A DNA stretch of 64,000 nucleotides from UBA4582 sp047630175 (GTDB lineage: Bacteria > Pseudomonadota > Gammaproteobacteria > Pseudomonadales > Azotimanducaceae). The translations under genes and the position numbers were made by a program. This document shows, piece after piece, positions 1 to 9,038 of the stretch (positions within the stretch are counted from its first letter, which is position 1; each line of letters begins with the position of its first letter). The notes beneath the pieces are model-generated. The model saw only the letters and a program-made list of their open reading frames with translations, did no database searches and was not told the origin of the DNA. The stretch is from positions 1-64,000 of the forward strand of contig JBLHVI010000002.1 in the NCBI GenBank assembly GCA_047630175.1, read 5' to 3'.

Positions 1-3000
1 CGAGCGTCTCACCCGTCAAAAATGTGTAAGCAGGTGCTTGATAAGACACCAACGCTTGATTCTGCGTGGTCAGCGGCATAGCAGATTGACCGCCTGATAT
101 TTGCACCCATTGGAAGCTAACGATATCATTCTGGTCGTCGGTCGAGCCCGAGCCATCCAGCTGAAAAGTCCCGGGCGCCTGCAATGACTTGATGTTGCTC
201 GCGACTGCCACCGGCGGCACAATGGGCACGGTGACAGCAATAGTAACCGCGGTGTCAGCGGACAATCCTTGGGTATCAGTGACCTGCAGAATGAAGGTGA
301 GCGTTCCCGAGGTTGCTGGCGCAGTAAAGGTCGGCGACGCTGCCGTGGCATCACCCAAGACGACGGGTTCTCCAGCTGATTGTGTCCACAAAAAGCTGGC
401 AATACCGGTATTATCAACTGACCCAGCACTGCTGAGTGTGGCAATGCCTAAAGTATTCACAAAAGCAATCGTACTGCTGGCAACAGCCGTGGGCGGGTCG
501 ATCTGAAATCCCACCCGTGCAATATTTGACGGGTTTTGCTCCAGATCATCAATTTGATAAAAGAACGCATCTCGGGGACCAACGCCCGTTGGCGTGTAGG
601 TTATTACACCGCTCAAGGGGTCTACCACCGCAGTCCCGAAGGCAGGCTGCCCAATGATTCGCACGGAGGTGGGGTCGACGCTACCGTCAAAATCTAACGT
701 GTTCGCCACCACGTCAAAGGTGACTGGCACGCCACTCACCACCAAGAATTCGCTATTGCTTGCCAGAGGCGGATTACCGTTGAATACGAACCCACGCTCC
801 AACAGACGCGGAAAGAATTCTCTTACCTCAATACCACAACCTGGCGCAGGCGCAGGCGCGTTAGGGTCACAAGTATTTTCTGACTGGCGCACCACCGTGC
901 CCAGTTTACCCGCATCAAGACCATACAAGATCGACTCGCGACGCACGATCACGTCGCTCGCAAGAAGACTCCCACAGAATGAGGGGTCTGGTTGTCGGCT
1001 ACCGGGAAACAGGCTGTCCTGTGCATTAACGCGGTTAATGACTAATTCGCCCGTAGCGCTAACCGTCCAACAAATGCCTAAACCGCGATTCTCAGGGAAA
1101 ATTTCACCCGTCGCGGCATTAATAACGACCCCCTGCACTAAGCCCGTGCCATCGGGTGACAAGCGCACAACGACATCGTCGTTCACCAAGGTGCCATCAT
1201 CCAACATATCGCTGCCACGGCCGGTGTACAAGCCACCCAGCGTCGCTGCGTCCCAGACCACTGCGGGATCATCCACAAAGGATACTTCGGCTGAAACTCT
1301 GACAACCCCATCAGCATATCTGTAGTCCGCAAGCACCACATCTCCGGAGGGGCGGCGAGTCAGCAGGTAGTAATTGGCGATCTCGCCGTCACTAAAAGTC
1401 ACAATCAAATGGCCGTCTGCAGCCAGCACCCAGGTAAAACTCACATTCTTTTCAAACGCGGTACCCGTCCCGTTTGCTTGAAACGTGAGTCCATCAAGCG
1501 CAATGTTTGGTATGTCCTGTAATGAGACAAAACGACTCGAAATATTCGTCAGCAACGAGCGCTTTTGCCCACCAGGACTTGCAAAAGGCCTTATGGCGGT
1601 GAAGTCATAGACAACAACAGGCAACGATTCAGTAACAATCTCATTCGGTAGCACAGTATTTTGCGTGACATTAAACTTAGCAACCTGCCCGGTTAGCTGA
1701 ATATTAAATAAATCTCGCCCCGGGCCGTTCTGAAGAAGCGTTAGCACGAAACTATCAATAGTCTCAGTCACCCGTATGTCGTCTCTATTACCACTGGTGT
1801 TGAAGGCATCATCTGGCTCAATCGTGACTTCTACAAAACCGCCCACGGCGCTGAAATCAATCGTTAGCGTTGGCCCAGTCGTGGCATAGGTAAACGCGGC
1901 CTGAGACATTTCATTTGTCGCTAAACCCGTCGCATCAGGATTAAATACAAACTGAAAACCACCGTCGATATCCTGACCGAACTCAAGGGGTGTTGCGACT
2001 TCGTTTAACACATAAATTTTGTTGTTGTTAATAGCAGGCATAACATTAACGAGTACGGTGTCTGTCGCCGCAGCGCCACTATCGTCGGACACGGTTAACT
2101 GAAACGACAGCGTCAATGGGCCAATAACGTTGGGTGGCACGGTAAAGGTTGGTGCAACAACAGTGGCGCTGCTCAGACTAACGGTAGGACCGGATTGCTG
2201 CAGCCATGCAAAAGTCGCAATAGTGCCATCGCTATCAACACTTCCTGCGCCACTGAGCGTCGCGGTGGTGCCCTGGGCTAGCGTAAGGTCCGGCCCGGCA
2301 TTAGCGGTTGGCGCATTGTTCAAGACCGGAATGGTCGGAATGATCGGAATGATCGGAATGATCGGAATGATCGGAATGATCGGAATGATCGGAATGATCG
2401 CGGGGACCGTTATCACCGCAGGTGTAACCATCGAGAAGTTCGCGAAATTGTTACTTTGGAAGCGACCCATCTCGGCGGTAAAATCAATGTTGGTTGGCAG
2501 TGTTGCGCCGTTGCTGGCCAGCGTGACCGGGAAAGTGAATCTACTGCCGTCGATCGACCCATCAGCCAAATCACTAATGACCGCGGTTATAATTTCAAAA
2601 GTAGGTGTCGCCGAGTTGAGCTGAATAGACACGTTATTAATCACGTTCGCGATGCCACCCAGCAACAACGCATATTGTGCAGAAGTCGGCGAACTATTGG
2701 TCGCTGACAGCAAAGGGTTAGCCGGAATCGTTGTGAGTACATCAAAGCCAAAGATTGTGTTGAACTCGGCCGCACTGGTTGAAAATCGTGTGTCAAAACC
2801 ACCTGTTTGAGATTCAAGGCGAACTTTCTCTACCAGCGCTTGACTAAAAGGCGTAATTGCAACTGTCGTCGCGCCGGGGGGCAATATCGACACGAAACCT
2901 TGCGTTGAAGACAAACTGAGCTGCCGCTTCAGCGCAAGATCTGGCTCTTGGTCAGACTCGTCAATAAATGAGCCACCGCGGGTTTCAACTAATACCAGCG

Positions 3001-3352
3001 AAGTGGTGCCAGATATGCTTGCCGTGAAATTACCGGTGGCGTCTGTGATGGCCGTCGCCAGCGCCGGCCCGTCAGCAAACCCAAACTCATCCAGCGCATA
3101 AAACGTCACATTAGCACCGCGAATCGGACCCTTCGTCGCGCCACCGGTAATGACAACGGTGCCGTTATCAGAACCGTTCAGTGAAGAGGCCGCTTGCTGC
3201 TGCGCGGGTGGCGTTAATGAGACCGTAGGAGGCTCTGCACCACCACCGCAAGATGCTAGCGCAACGGCGCACACGATAGACCCAAGCCCTGCGCGTATCA
3301 CGCTATGCTTGAGTGATAGTACAACCTCAAATCCGAACTTCTGATTATCCAC
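1..3352 (-). CDS. PKD-domain surface lipoprotein (3' end beyond window)
   Basis: The frame is open on the minus strand from position 3352 to the window edge, so about 1117 residues are visible and the C-terminus is missing. The GTG start at 3352 has a GAGGG ribosome site 9 bases upstream; a second GTG at 3301 has none. A hydrophobic stretch ends in the lipobox LASC followed by GGG, so it should be lipidated and anchored in the outer membrane. Next come a carboxypeptidase-regulatory-like segment (near residues 60-130), a helical-looking region, an Ile-Ile-Pro repeat, a PKD/K319L-like Ig domain (SVDSDGTIATFAW), a long middle part, a cadherin-like domain (GVITYTPT) and a second PKD-like domain near the edge. 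It is downstream of the FecR and beta-barrel genes on the same strand, which suggests a shared surface role. The ligand is unknown. Confidence 0.8.
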   Translation of the reverse strand, partial: MDNQKFGFEVVLSLKHSVIRAGLGSIVCAVALASCGGGAEPPTVSLTPPAQQQAASSLNGSDNGTVVITGGATKGPIRGANVTFYALDEFGFADGPALATAITDATGNFTASISGTTSLVLVETRGGSFIDESDQEPDLALKRQLSLSSTQGFVSILPPGATTVAITPFSQALVEKVRLESQTGGFDTRFSTSAAEFNTIFGFDVLTTIPANPLLSATNSSPTSAQYALLLGGIANVINNVSIQLNSATPTFEIITAVISDLADGSIDGSRFTFPVTLASNGATLPTNIDFTAEMGRFQSNNFANFSMVTPAVITVPAIIPIIPIIPIIPIIPIIPIIPTIPVLNNAPTANAGPDLTLAQGTTATLSGAGSVDSDGTIATFAWLQQSGPTVSLSSATVVAPTFTVPPNVIGPLTLSFQLTVSDDSGAAATDTVLVNVMPAINNNKIYVLNEVATPLEFGQDIDGGFQFVFNPDATGLATNEMSQAAFTYATTGPTLTIDFSAVGGFVEVTIEPDDAFNTSGNRDDIRVTETIDSFVLTLLQNGPGRDLFNIQLTGQVAKFNVTQNTVLPNEIVTESLPVVVYDFTAIRPFASPGGQKRSLLTNISSRFVSLQDIPNIALDGLTFQANGTGTAFEKNVSFTWVLAADGHLIVTFSDGEIANYYLLTRRPSGDVVLADYRYADGVVRVSAEVSFVDDPAVVWDAATLGGLYTGRGSDMLDDGTLVNDDVVVRLSPDGTGLVQGVVINAATGEIFPENRGLGICWTVSATGELVINRVNAQDSLFPGSRQPDPSFCGSLLASDVIVRRESILYGLDAGKLGTVVRQSENTCDPNAPAPAPGCGIEVREFFPRLLERGFVFNGNPPLASNSEFLVVSGVPVTFDVVANTLDFDGSVDPTSVRIIGQPAFGTAVVDPLSGVITYTPTGVGPRDAFFYQIDDLEQNPSNIARVGFQIDPPTAVASSTIAFVNTLGIATLSSAGSVDNTGIASFLWTQSAGEPVVLGDATAASPTFTAPATSGTLTFILQVTDTQGLSADTAVTIAVTVPIVPPVAVASNIKSLQAPGTFQLDGSGSTDDQNDIVSFQWVQISGGQSAMPLTTQNQALVSYQAPAYTFLTGETL
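2327..2398 (-). repeat. 9-bp tandem repeat inside the lipoprotein gene
   Basis: Seven perfect copies of CGGAATGAT (plus-strand reading) at 2336-2398, preceded by one variant copy CGGAATGGT at 2327. On the coding strand each unit reads Ile-Ile-Pro, giving a proline-rich stalk just before the first PKD domain. Because the unit is 9 bp, copy-number change keeps the frame and only alters linker length. Confidence 0.95.
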
Positions 3353-3510
3353 GTATATTTGCCCTCGGACTAATAACTCTGCTCATTCGCGCACGCATGA
3401 AATCATACCCTTTAGCTGCTAGGCGGTCGCTTGAACGAACAGCCGGCAGATGGATGCCTATTAGCTCCCATAACGTGCAGAACACGTTGATACCGCTATT
3501 TGTACATTCG

Positions 3511-5589
3511 CTATTGTTGCCTAAAGATCGCCACACCTGCCACGTTGCTCGCGCCGTTCACCAGCTGATACGTCAGTCCCGCGCCTTGTGCAGTGCCATT
3601 GACCACATTAGTGAAAGCACCACCGAACGTGCCATTGCCGCCAGCGACACCGTTGATGGTCACTGTGTTATACAGACCGTTAAACAAATTGGCGTTGATC
3701 GCTCCGGTGCCAGTGGCTTTCCAAACCTCGTTCGCGATCCCTAGCTGCACATTCGATGCAACGGTGCCATTCGTGAAATCAGCCGCAAAAGTCGCGGACC
3801 CTAAAATACCTACCTGTCCCGTGCTATTGGTTGGATCAGTATTACCCGCCAGCGTGTAACTTGCTGTACCCGTGATCACCTGGGCCGGCGCATTAACCGG
3901 CCCTACAAGCCAATGCAAACTACGTTCTGTCAAATCAACGGGGGTTGCTGTTGTCGCATTGGTGCCCTGGGTTGTAGCGATACCCTGCGCCCAGCGGCCC
4001 CATTTAAGTCCATTGTCACTATCAACACCTAAATTCAAATTCCGCGCGGTGCCCAGGCTAACAGCCTGATTTACTGATGCACGATTGTCAGTAAATCCTG
4101 TTAGATTACCTTCTGAGTCAAATAACATGGTCTCATTTGCGGTATTGATGCCAACAGCTGTCGGGCTCAGCGCAAAAGCCAGTCCTCGCGGAGTAAAAAC
4201 AGGTTGTCCGTCTGTGATATCTACCGGATCACCCGTTGGGCTGGTAACTACAACCACCTGCGGCGGCTCGACGACAGAGGTTTGCTCTGGCACGCTGACA
4301 GGTGCGGCATTTACCGTTGCGGTGGGTGCACTAACCACGCTATTGGTTGCAATTGATATTGTCGATGTTGAGCCAAACTCGGAATCCAAGTTACCTAAGC
4401 TGTTACCACCTTCGACGCTTCCCATGTTGCCTGCCTCACCACCACCATCGTCTGTAGTGACAGAGCCCAATTGGCTAGCCTCACCTTCAGTATTTGCTGC
4501 AATAGATGTACCCGCTGTTACACCCTCTTCGCCGCCACTGTCTTCTCCTGCAGTGGTTTCTCCTGAAGTGGTTTCTTCGGCAACTTCTCCAGCGGCAACG
4601 CTTTCTTCAACAGCAACTTCTTCTTCTGACTCAGCCTTTGCTTCGCCGCCACCTTCTTCAGCAATTTCTTCTACATCAGCCTCTTCTTCGTCACCACCTT
4701 CGTCAGCAACTTCGTCAGCAACTTCTTCTCCAGCTTCAGCCTCCTCATCGTCACCGCTTTCTTCAGCGACTTCTTCTGTCGCTTCTTCATCGTCACCGCT
4801 TTCTTCAGCAACCTCTTCTTCGGCATCGGCTTCTTCTTCATCACCCTCAGCCTCTTCTTCGCTGGCTGCAGTTTCTTCTTCCTCTTCTTCCTCTTCCTCT
4901 TCTTCCAATCCATCAAGACCGACATCGTTCAACGATTCCGGCGGTGCCATCAGTCGCGTGGGCGAGGTCTCAAAATCTGCAGCGAAGCCATATTCATTTT
5001 TACCGAGTTCCAGTTCACCACCGTTGTTGGTGATAGATCCTGCGCCTTCAGAGACGCCTATAAACAGGCCATCAGCAGCGCTGCCGCCACAGTCTCCGTC
5101 ACAGAAGCGCGCAGAGTAATTAGTACCACGCACACCGATAACGGCAGACGGCGTTGCCACCCGATAAGCTTTCGGGTTGCGCTTGGAGACCAAGCCTGTT
5201 TTTGTTCTAAATCCACCTTTCTGCAAGGCGAAATTTGCTTGTAGTATTTTACCGGCACCAATCGCAGGCCTACCACGCGGGTTTTCGGCACTGGGCGGTT
5301 CCGCCGGCATCTCCAAAGACTCGACCACAAATCGCGAACTGGGGCGCAGATCGATTTTGGTACCATCGTCGAGCAACAATTGAAGGTACGCCTTCGGGCC
5401 CGTCACGATGACATGACCTGCTTCAATACGATCGCCTCGCTTGATCTTGACAGTCGCGGGCGTTTCTACGGACACTTTGCCGAAGGAATAAAGCACCTTG
5501 CCGACACTGGCAAGCGACGACGCACTGTGCATTAACATCAGGATCAGTACGCTTGAGGCGGCCAACAGACGATTTTTACTCAATAACAT
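3511..5589 (-). CDS. Exported FecR-domain protein with Glu-rich linker and TbpB-like C-terminal barrel
   Basis: About 692 residues. The ATG at 5589 has AGGTG six bases upstream; a GTG at 5598, three codons earlier, directly abuts the previous stop and is less likely. A signal peptide (about residues 1-28) is followed by a FecR domain (about 30-160) ending in the typical GVRGTNYS motif and a DGDCGG segment. Residues about 225-340 are an extremely acidic Glu/Asp/Ala repeat region. The last 120 residues (GSATFAADFTNGTV, GTFGGAFTNVVNG, GLTYQLVNG) resemble the beta-barrel of TbpB-like surface lipoproteins carried by Slam translocators. This C-terminal assignment is inference from motif appearance. 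The gene starts 9 bp after a TPR/beta-barrel gene that could be its exporter. Canonical FecR is an inner-membrane anti-sigma factor; no transmembrane segment or sigma factor is seen here. Confidence 0.85.
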   Translation of the reverse strand: MLLSKNRLLAASSVLILMLMHSASSLASVGKVLYSFGKVSVETPATVKIKRGDRIEAGHVIVTGPKAYLQLLLDDGTKIDLRPSSRFVVESLEMPAEPPSAENPRGRPAIGAGKILQANFALQKGGFRTKTGLVSKRNPKAYRVATPSAVIGVRGTNYSARFCDGDCGGSAADGLFIGVSEGAGSITNNGGELELGKNEYGFAADFETSPTRLMAPPESLNDVGLDGLEEEEEEEEEEETAASEEEAEGDEEEADAEEEVAEESGDDEEATEEVAEESGDDEEAEAGEEVADEVADEGGDEEEADVEEIAEEGGGEAKAESEEEVAVEESVAAGEVAEETTSGETTAGEDSGGEEGVTAGTSIAANTEGEASQLGSVTTDDGGGEAGNMGSVEGGNSLGNLDSEFGSTSTISIATNSVVSAPTATVNAAPVSVPEQTSVVEPPQVVVVTSPTGDPVDITDGQPVFTPRGLAFALSPTAVGINTANETMLFDSEGNLTGFTDNRASVNQAVSLGTARNLNLGVDSDNGLKWGRWAQGIATTQGTNATTATPVDLTERSLHWLVGPVNAPAQVITGTASYTLAGNTDPTNSTGQVGILGSATFAADFTNGTVASNVQLGIANEVWKATGTGAINANLFNGLYNTVTINGVAGGNGTFGGAFTNVVNGTAQGAGLTYQLVNGASNVAGVAIFRQQ
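4594..4908 (-). repeat. Glu-codon-rich imperfect repeat tract in the FecR-protein gene
   Basis: On the coding strand this is nearly continuous GAA/GAG with Ala, Asp and Gly codons. It includes two copies of the peptide block VAEESGDDEEA, related VADEGGDEEEA blocks and a run of more than ten Glu codons near 4870-4905. On the plus strand it shows as TTC/CTT repeats and produces long but spurious Ser- and Leu-rich open frames. Confidence 0.9.
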
Positions 5590-5598
5590 AAACAGCAC

Positions 5599-6939
5599 CT
5601 AATCCATTACACGGCGAAATGACACGCCGGCCTCGAGACGGTCAAATTCAAACAGGCCAACCGTTGAATCTCTGACGCTATAATTGACGTGAGCGGAGGT
5701 CGACCAGCCCTTTGCCGGAAAATCTGGCCACATACTGCTGGCACTCAGGCTCAGAATCTCGTCCTCGCGGTCCAATTCAAAAAAAGTATCTTCAAAAGTG
5801 GTCCTTGCAAAGCTCGCCGCCACGGTGTGTTGACTGCCACCGGGTCTAAACCAAATATTGGTAAGGCTTGCACTGTAACCGTCGGTTGAAAATGGCGATG
5901 CGGCATCGATGGTTTCGTCCGTGTTAGCCGACATCGAGAAGCTCAACTGCGACGCACTAAAGCCTTTGCTAACACTCAACCCGTACATAACTTGGTCAAC
6001 ATCGCGCACACTCAACGCTACATCAGTGAACCGGCTCTGACCGCCGCGGATAAATGTCGACAACTGCACACTGTCACTGGCTTGGCGCATGTAACTGGCT
6101 GTTACACCGACGTCTTGGCGATTGTACTCACGGTCCAATGCCGCAAACAGCGTATTAGCCCCCAGCGAAAACCCGTTGCTACCCTCTTGCCAGTTCCAAG
6201 CTGCACCCAAATTCAAGTTAGACGCATCGACGAAATGCGCCTGCGCGTTAACGCGATGATCAAATTGACCCGTAAATAAAATCTGCGAGCTTGTCGACAA
6301 AGGCCGGTTAACAAAAGCACCAACCGCAAGATCAGAAAAACTGGAGGGCTGCTCAAGGTTGTTGTCAGCCAACAAAAAACCTAAAAATAGCTGCTGATCA
6401 GTTGCCGCCGGTGCATTTGTGTCGTAACCACCGCCGAGATCAAAATAAAATTGTGTCGTCGTTTCATAGGCGCTAGCCTTCGAGGCGATGGCTTTTTGGT
6501 ACTGCGCCACAGCAGCAGCAACGTTAGCCGGAGGGTTCTCCTCCATCACGCGACCGAACTCGACCTTCGCGAGTTCATTGTCGCCGATATCGAAGTAAGC
6601 CCGCGCCAGCTCAAGGCGTGCGCCGGCAAAATCAGGGCTACGCGCCACCAGCCTTTGTAGACTAAAGATGGCATCACCGGGGTTGCGGCTATCAAGGGAG
6701 GCAACACCGTACAAGTAATCAAAAGCATCCACACCCGCCAGATCGCCTTCACTCGCCGAAAGCAACTCGTAGGCAAGTTGCGCTTCACCTAACCGCAGAT
6801 GCTTTTTTGCCTGCTCATAGAGCTGTTCCTGGTTTATCTGAGGTGCCCCAAACAACAATGGCGACGACCCCAGTGCTAACATCAATAGCGCGCCTTGCAA
6901 CAATGCCGGTATTGATCGAGCTTCGATCTTATTCATCAT
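5599..6939 (-). CDS. TPR plus outer-membrane beta-barrel protein, Slam (type XI secretion)-like
   Basis: 446 residues. Signal peptide (about 1-32, ending LLFGA), then TPR-type helices to about residue 165 (LYEQAKKHLRLGEAQLAYELL, then two more degenerate repeats). From about residue 165 there is an aromatic/Gly-rich barrel region with alternating strands (FDLGGGYDTNAPA and onward) ending in FRRVMD. The C-terminal end is not a classical terminal Phe, but barrel-like strands run to the end. N-terminal TPR plus a barrel of about 280 residues is the architecture of surface lipoprotein assembly modulators (PF04575-type). It is the first gene of a minus-strand set with the FecR protein 9 bp downstream. 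Exporting that neighbour or the lipoprotein is an inference. A generic TPR-porin with no secretion role is the main alternative. Confidence 0.8.
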   Translation of the reverse strand: MMNKIEARSIPALLQGALLMLALGSSPLLFGAPQINQEQLYEQAKKHLRLGEAQLAYELLSASEGDLAGVDAFDYLYGVASLDSRNPGDAIFSLQRLVARSPDFAGARLELARAYFDIGDNELAKVEFGRVMEENPPANVAAAVAQYQKAIASKASAYETTTQFYFDLGGGYDTNAPAATDQQLFLGFLLADNNLEQPSSFSDLAVGAFVNRPLSTSSQILFTGQFDHRVNAQAHFVDASNLNLGAAWNWQEGSNGFSLGANTLFAALDREYNRQDVGVTASYMRQASDSVQLSTFIRGGQSRFTDVALSVRDVDQVMYGLSVSKGFSASQLSFSMSANTDETIDAASPFSTDGYSASLTNIWFRPGGSQHTVAASFARTTFEDTFFELDREDEILSLSASSMWPDFPAKGWSTSAHVNYSVRDSTVGLFEFDRLEAGVSFRRVMD

Positions 6940-7256
6940 ATAACTGGATACTCGGGAAATTGTTCTATGTCGCCAGGAGACAACCAGTGAGGCGCAAAAC
7001 CGACAATCTTTTCGATGTCACAATGCCGCACTACCCAGCACGGGAATTTATGTACTTGTTATTGCTACCTCGATTCCAACGGTGCAGTCAAAATAATAGC
7101 ACAGCGCAGCCGTCGCACTCGCCTTGCTTTACCTTAATAAACTGTCTTCGCCTGCAACATCCCCACTGTCTGTACACACTATCAAAACCTACAGATCAGT
7201 ATACGTTGGCAATGCTAAATACCCAACGATTAATAGGGTTATCTACATTAATCAGC
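6940..7256. other. Intergenic region upstream of the surface module
   Basis: 317 bases between the start of the Slam-like gene and the stop of glpD, both on the minus strand, so the promoter of the surface module should lie here. It is AT-richer than its flanks. No convincing gene, operator or terminator was recognised. Confidence 0.6.
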
Positions 7257-8876
7257 CTACGCAGCCTCTATCACCGCTGTTAAATCGGCGTCGAGCAACA
7301 CTTTTGCGCGTGCTATTTCCTGCACTTTTTGCGTCTCACTCCAGCCCAGCTCAGCTGCCATCAAGTCTGCAATTGGCTCTATGATCGCCACCGCTTCTGC
7401 CGGGAGATACAAGGCTGCTCTGGTTCGACGGTAAAGAATATCTTCCAAATTTTGCGCTGCCTCGTGGCGCAGCGCCCAGACGACTTCGCCACGCAGCACA
7501 CTACCATCAGCCTTCAGTGGCTCTGGTCCTAAGGCAACAACCTGTACTGCCTCTGTGCCGTAAAGCCTCACTAGACGCTCGGCTTTACTGTCAACCATCG
7601 GCGCGTTCTGGGTCAACAACAAGGCTTGGTTCTCAATGGTGCCAGAAAAGTCGCCGCCCGGCAGCGGCGTGTCATCGTACTGATCCGGAATTGCCACATC
7701 AATTAATCGACTCGCCGCGTCAACGGTCTCCTCCGCCATCTTCCGGTAACCCGTGAGTTTACCGCCAGCAATGGTGATAAGTCCGCTAGCACTAACCCAG
7801 ACCTCATCTTTGCGAGAGATCTCTTTCGATGACTTACCCTGCTCAGCGATCAGCGGCCGAAGACCTGCCCAGGTTGTCAAACAGTCGGCCTGAGTCAGGC
7901 GCACACCAAAGTACCGAGCAATAGGCTCGAATAAATACAACACTTCCTCCGGCAAGACTTCAGGCCATATTTTTGCGCCATCAGGATAAACTGAATCGGT
8001 GGTACCTATGTACACTACATCACCTCGCGGAATCGCGAACACCGGCCGCTGATCACGGGTCACCGTAAAAATCATATGCTGGATCGGCAGCTTCTCCCAC
8101 GGTATCACCAGGTGTACGCCTTTCGACAGCACCATAGATTTAGGCATAGCGACGCCGTCCATTGAGCACACCTGTTCTACCCAAGGACCTGCGGCATTAA
8201 TGACGCCGCGCGCTTTAATATTCAGCTCTCGTCCAGTCAGGGCACAGCGAGCCTGCACACCCTTAACCTGCTGTCCCTGTTTTAGCAGCCCAGTCACTGA
8301 CAGTTTATTCAACGCGATACCACCGGCACTGATACCTGCTCGGATGTTACCCATTACCAGACGCGCATCATCCGTAAGATATTCGCGGTAGACGCATGCA
8401 CGCGGGAACGCCTTGGTGTCCAATGTTGGCTCAAACGCCTTTAACTCAGCATGGGTCAGATTAAAGTGCTTGTCGTCCCCAGCAACCTGGCCGAGATGCT
8501 CGTACACAGAGACACCGACTTGATACTTAAGATACTCAAGGTACCCGGCAGCAGGCACCATCAGCCATTTGGGTTCTGCCAAGTGCGGCGCCAACTGATG
8601 CACTCGTTTACGCTCCAACGCTGCCTCACGCACAACATGGATATGGCCCATAGCAAGATACCGTAGACCACCATGAATCAGTTTGGTGGACTTACTCGAC
8701 GTGCCTGAGGCAAAATCCTCAGCCTCCAACAGCGCGACTGACAAGCCACGCAGTGATGCCTCACGTAGAATTCCCGCGCCGGTTATACCACCACCAATAA
8801 CAACCAAGTCGTAAGTATCTGACTCAAGGGCATCAAGAGCGGCATCTCTGCCACTCGATTTCATACAATCTATCAT
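7257..8876 (-). CDS. glpD: FAD-dependent glycerol-3-phosphate dehydrogenase
   Basis: About 539 residues from the ATG at 8876; a TTG five codons upstream (8891) and an ATG at 8864 are alternatives and none has a strong ribosome site. It oxidises sn-glycerol 3-phosphate to dihydroxyacetone phosphate and passes electrons to quinone at the inner membrane. The N-terminus has the FAD-binding motif VVIGGGITGAG, followed by the family signature FASGTSSKSTKLIHGG and, further on, GVINAAGPWV. The C-terminal part (from about residue 400) matches the GlpD cap domain. Length is normal for the family. No glpF, glpK or glpR is adjacent, so it appears as a stand-alone gene. A palindrome lies about 70 bp upstream. 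Confidence 0.93.
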   Translation of the reverse strand: MIDCMKSSGRDAALDALESDTYDLVVIGGGITGAGILREASLRGLSVALLEAEDFASGTSSKSTKLIHGGLRYLAMGHIHVVREAALERKRVHQLAPHLAEPKWLMVPAAGYLEYLKYQVGVSVYEHLGQVAGDDKHFNLTHAELKAFEPTLDTKAFPRACVYREYLTDDARLVMGNIRAGISAGGIALNKLSVTGLLKQGQQVKGVQARCALTGRELNIKARGVINAAGPWVEQVCSMDGVAMPKSMVLSKGVHLVIPWEKLPIQHMIFTVTRDQRPVFAIPRGDVVYIGTTDSVYPDGAKIWPEVLPEEVLYLFEPIARYFGVRLTQADCLTTWAGLRPLIAEQGKSSKEISRKDEVWVSASGLITIAGGKLTGYRKMAEETVDAASRLIDVAIPDQYDDTPLPGGDFSGTIENQALLLTQNAPMVDSKAERLVRLYGTEAVQVVALGPEPLKADGSVLRGEVVWALRHEAAQNLEDILYRRTRAALYLPAEAVAIIEPIADLMAAELGWSETQKVQEIARAKVLLDADLTAVIEAA

Positions 8877-8945
8877 TTTCTTAACGTCCAATCCGGGGTC
8901 TCAAGCAACATTCCATAGCTAGGCATTGGTACTGCTGGTCGAGCA

Positions 8946-8959
8946 GCCTTTTAAAAGGC
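8946..8959. promoter_or_regulatory. 14-bp perfect palindrome upstream of glpD
   Basis: GCCTTTTAAAAGGC is perfectly self-complementary and lies between the TPP-enzyme stop and the glpD start, both minus strand. It is not followed by a T-run in either direction, so an operator or a weak hairpin is more likely than a terminator. The binding factor is unknown. Confidence 0.4.
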
Positions 8960-9038
8960 ATGTTTAATAAGTTAGCGGGTCAACCCTGCAAGTATTACGG
9001 TTATTTTCGTGCGTGGTTGTTACGCACATCTAATCGGT

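Noticed and set aside
654..1325. 223-residue plus-strand open frame
   Set aside because: Antisense to the PKD lipoprotein, which has domain motifs and a continuous frame.
4085..5119. Long Ser-rich open frame on the plus strand
   Set aside because: It is the antisense of the Glu-rich FecR-protein gene; the composition is explained by complementary GAA/GAG codons and there is no ribosome site.
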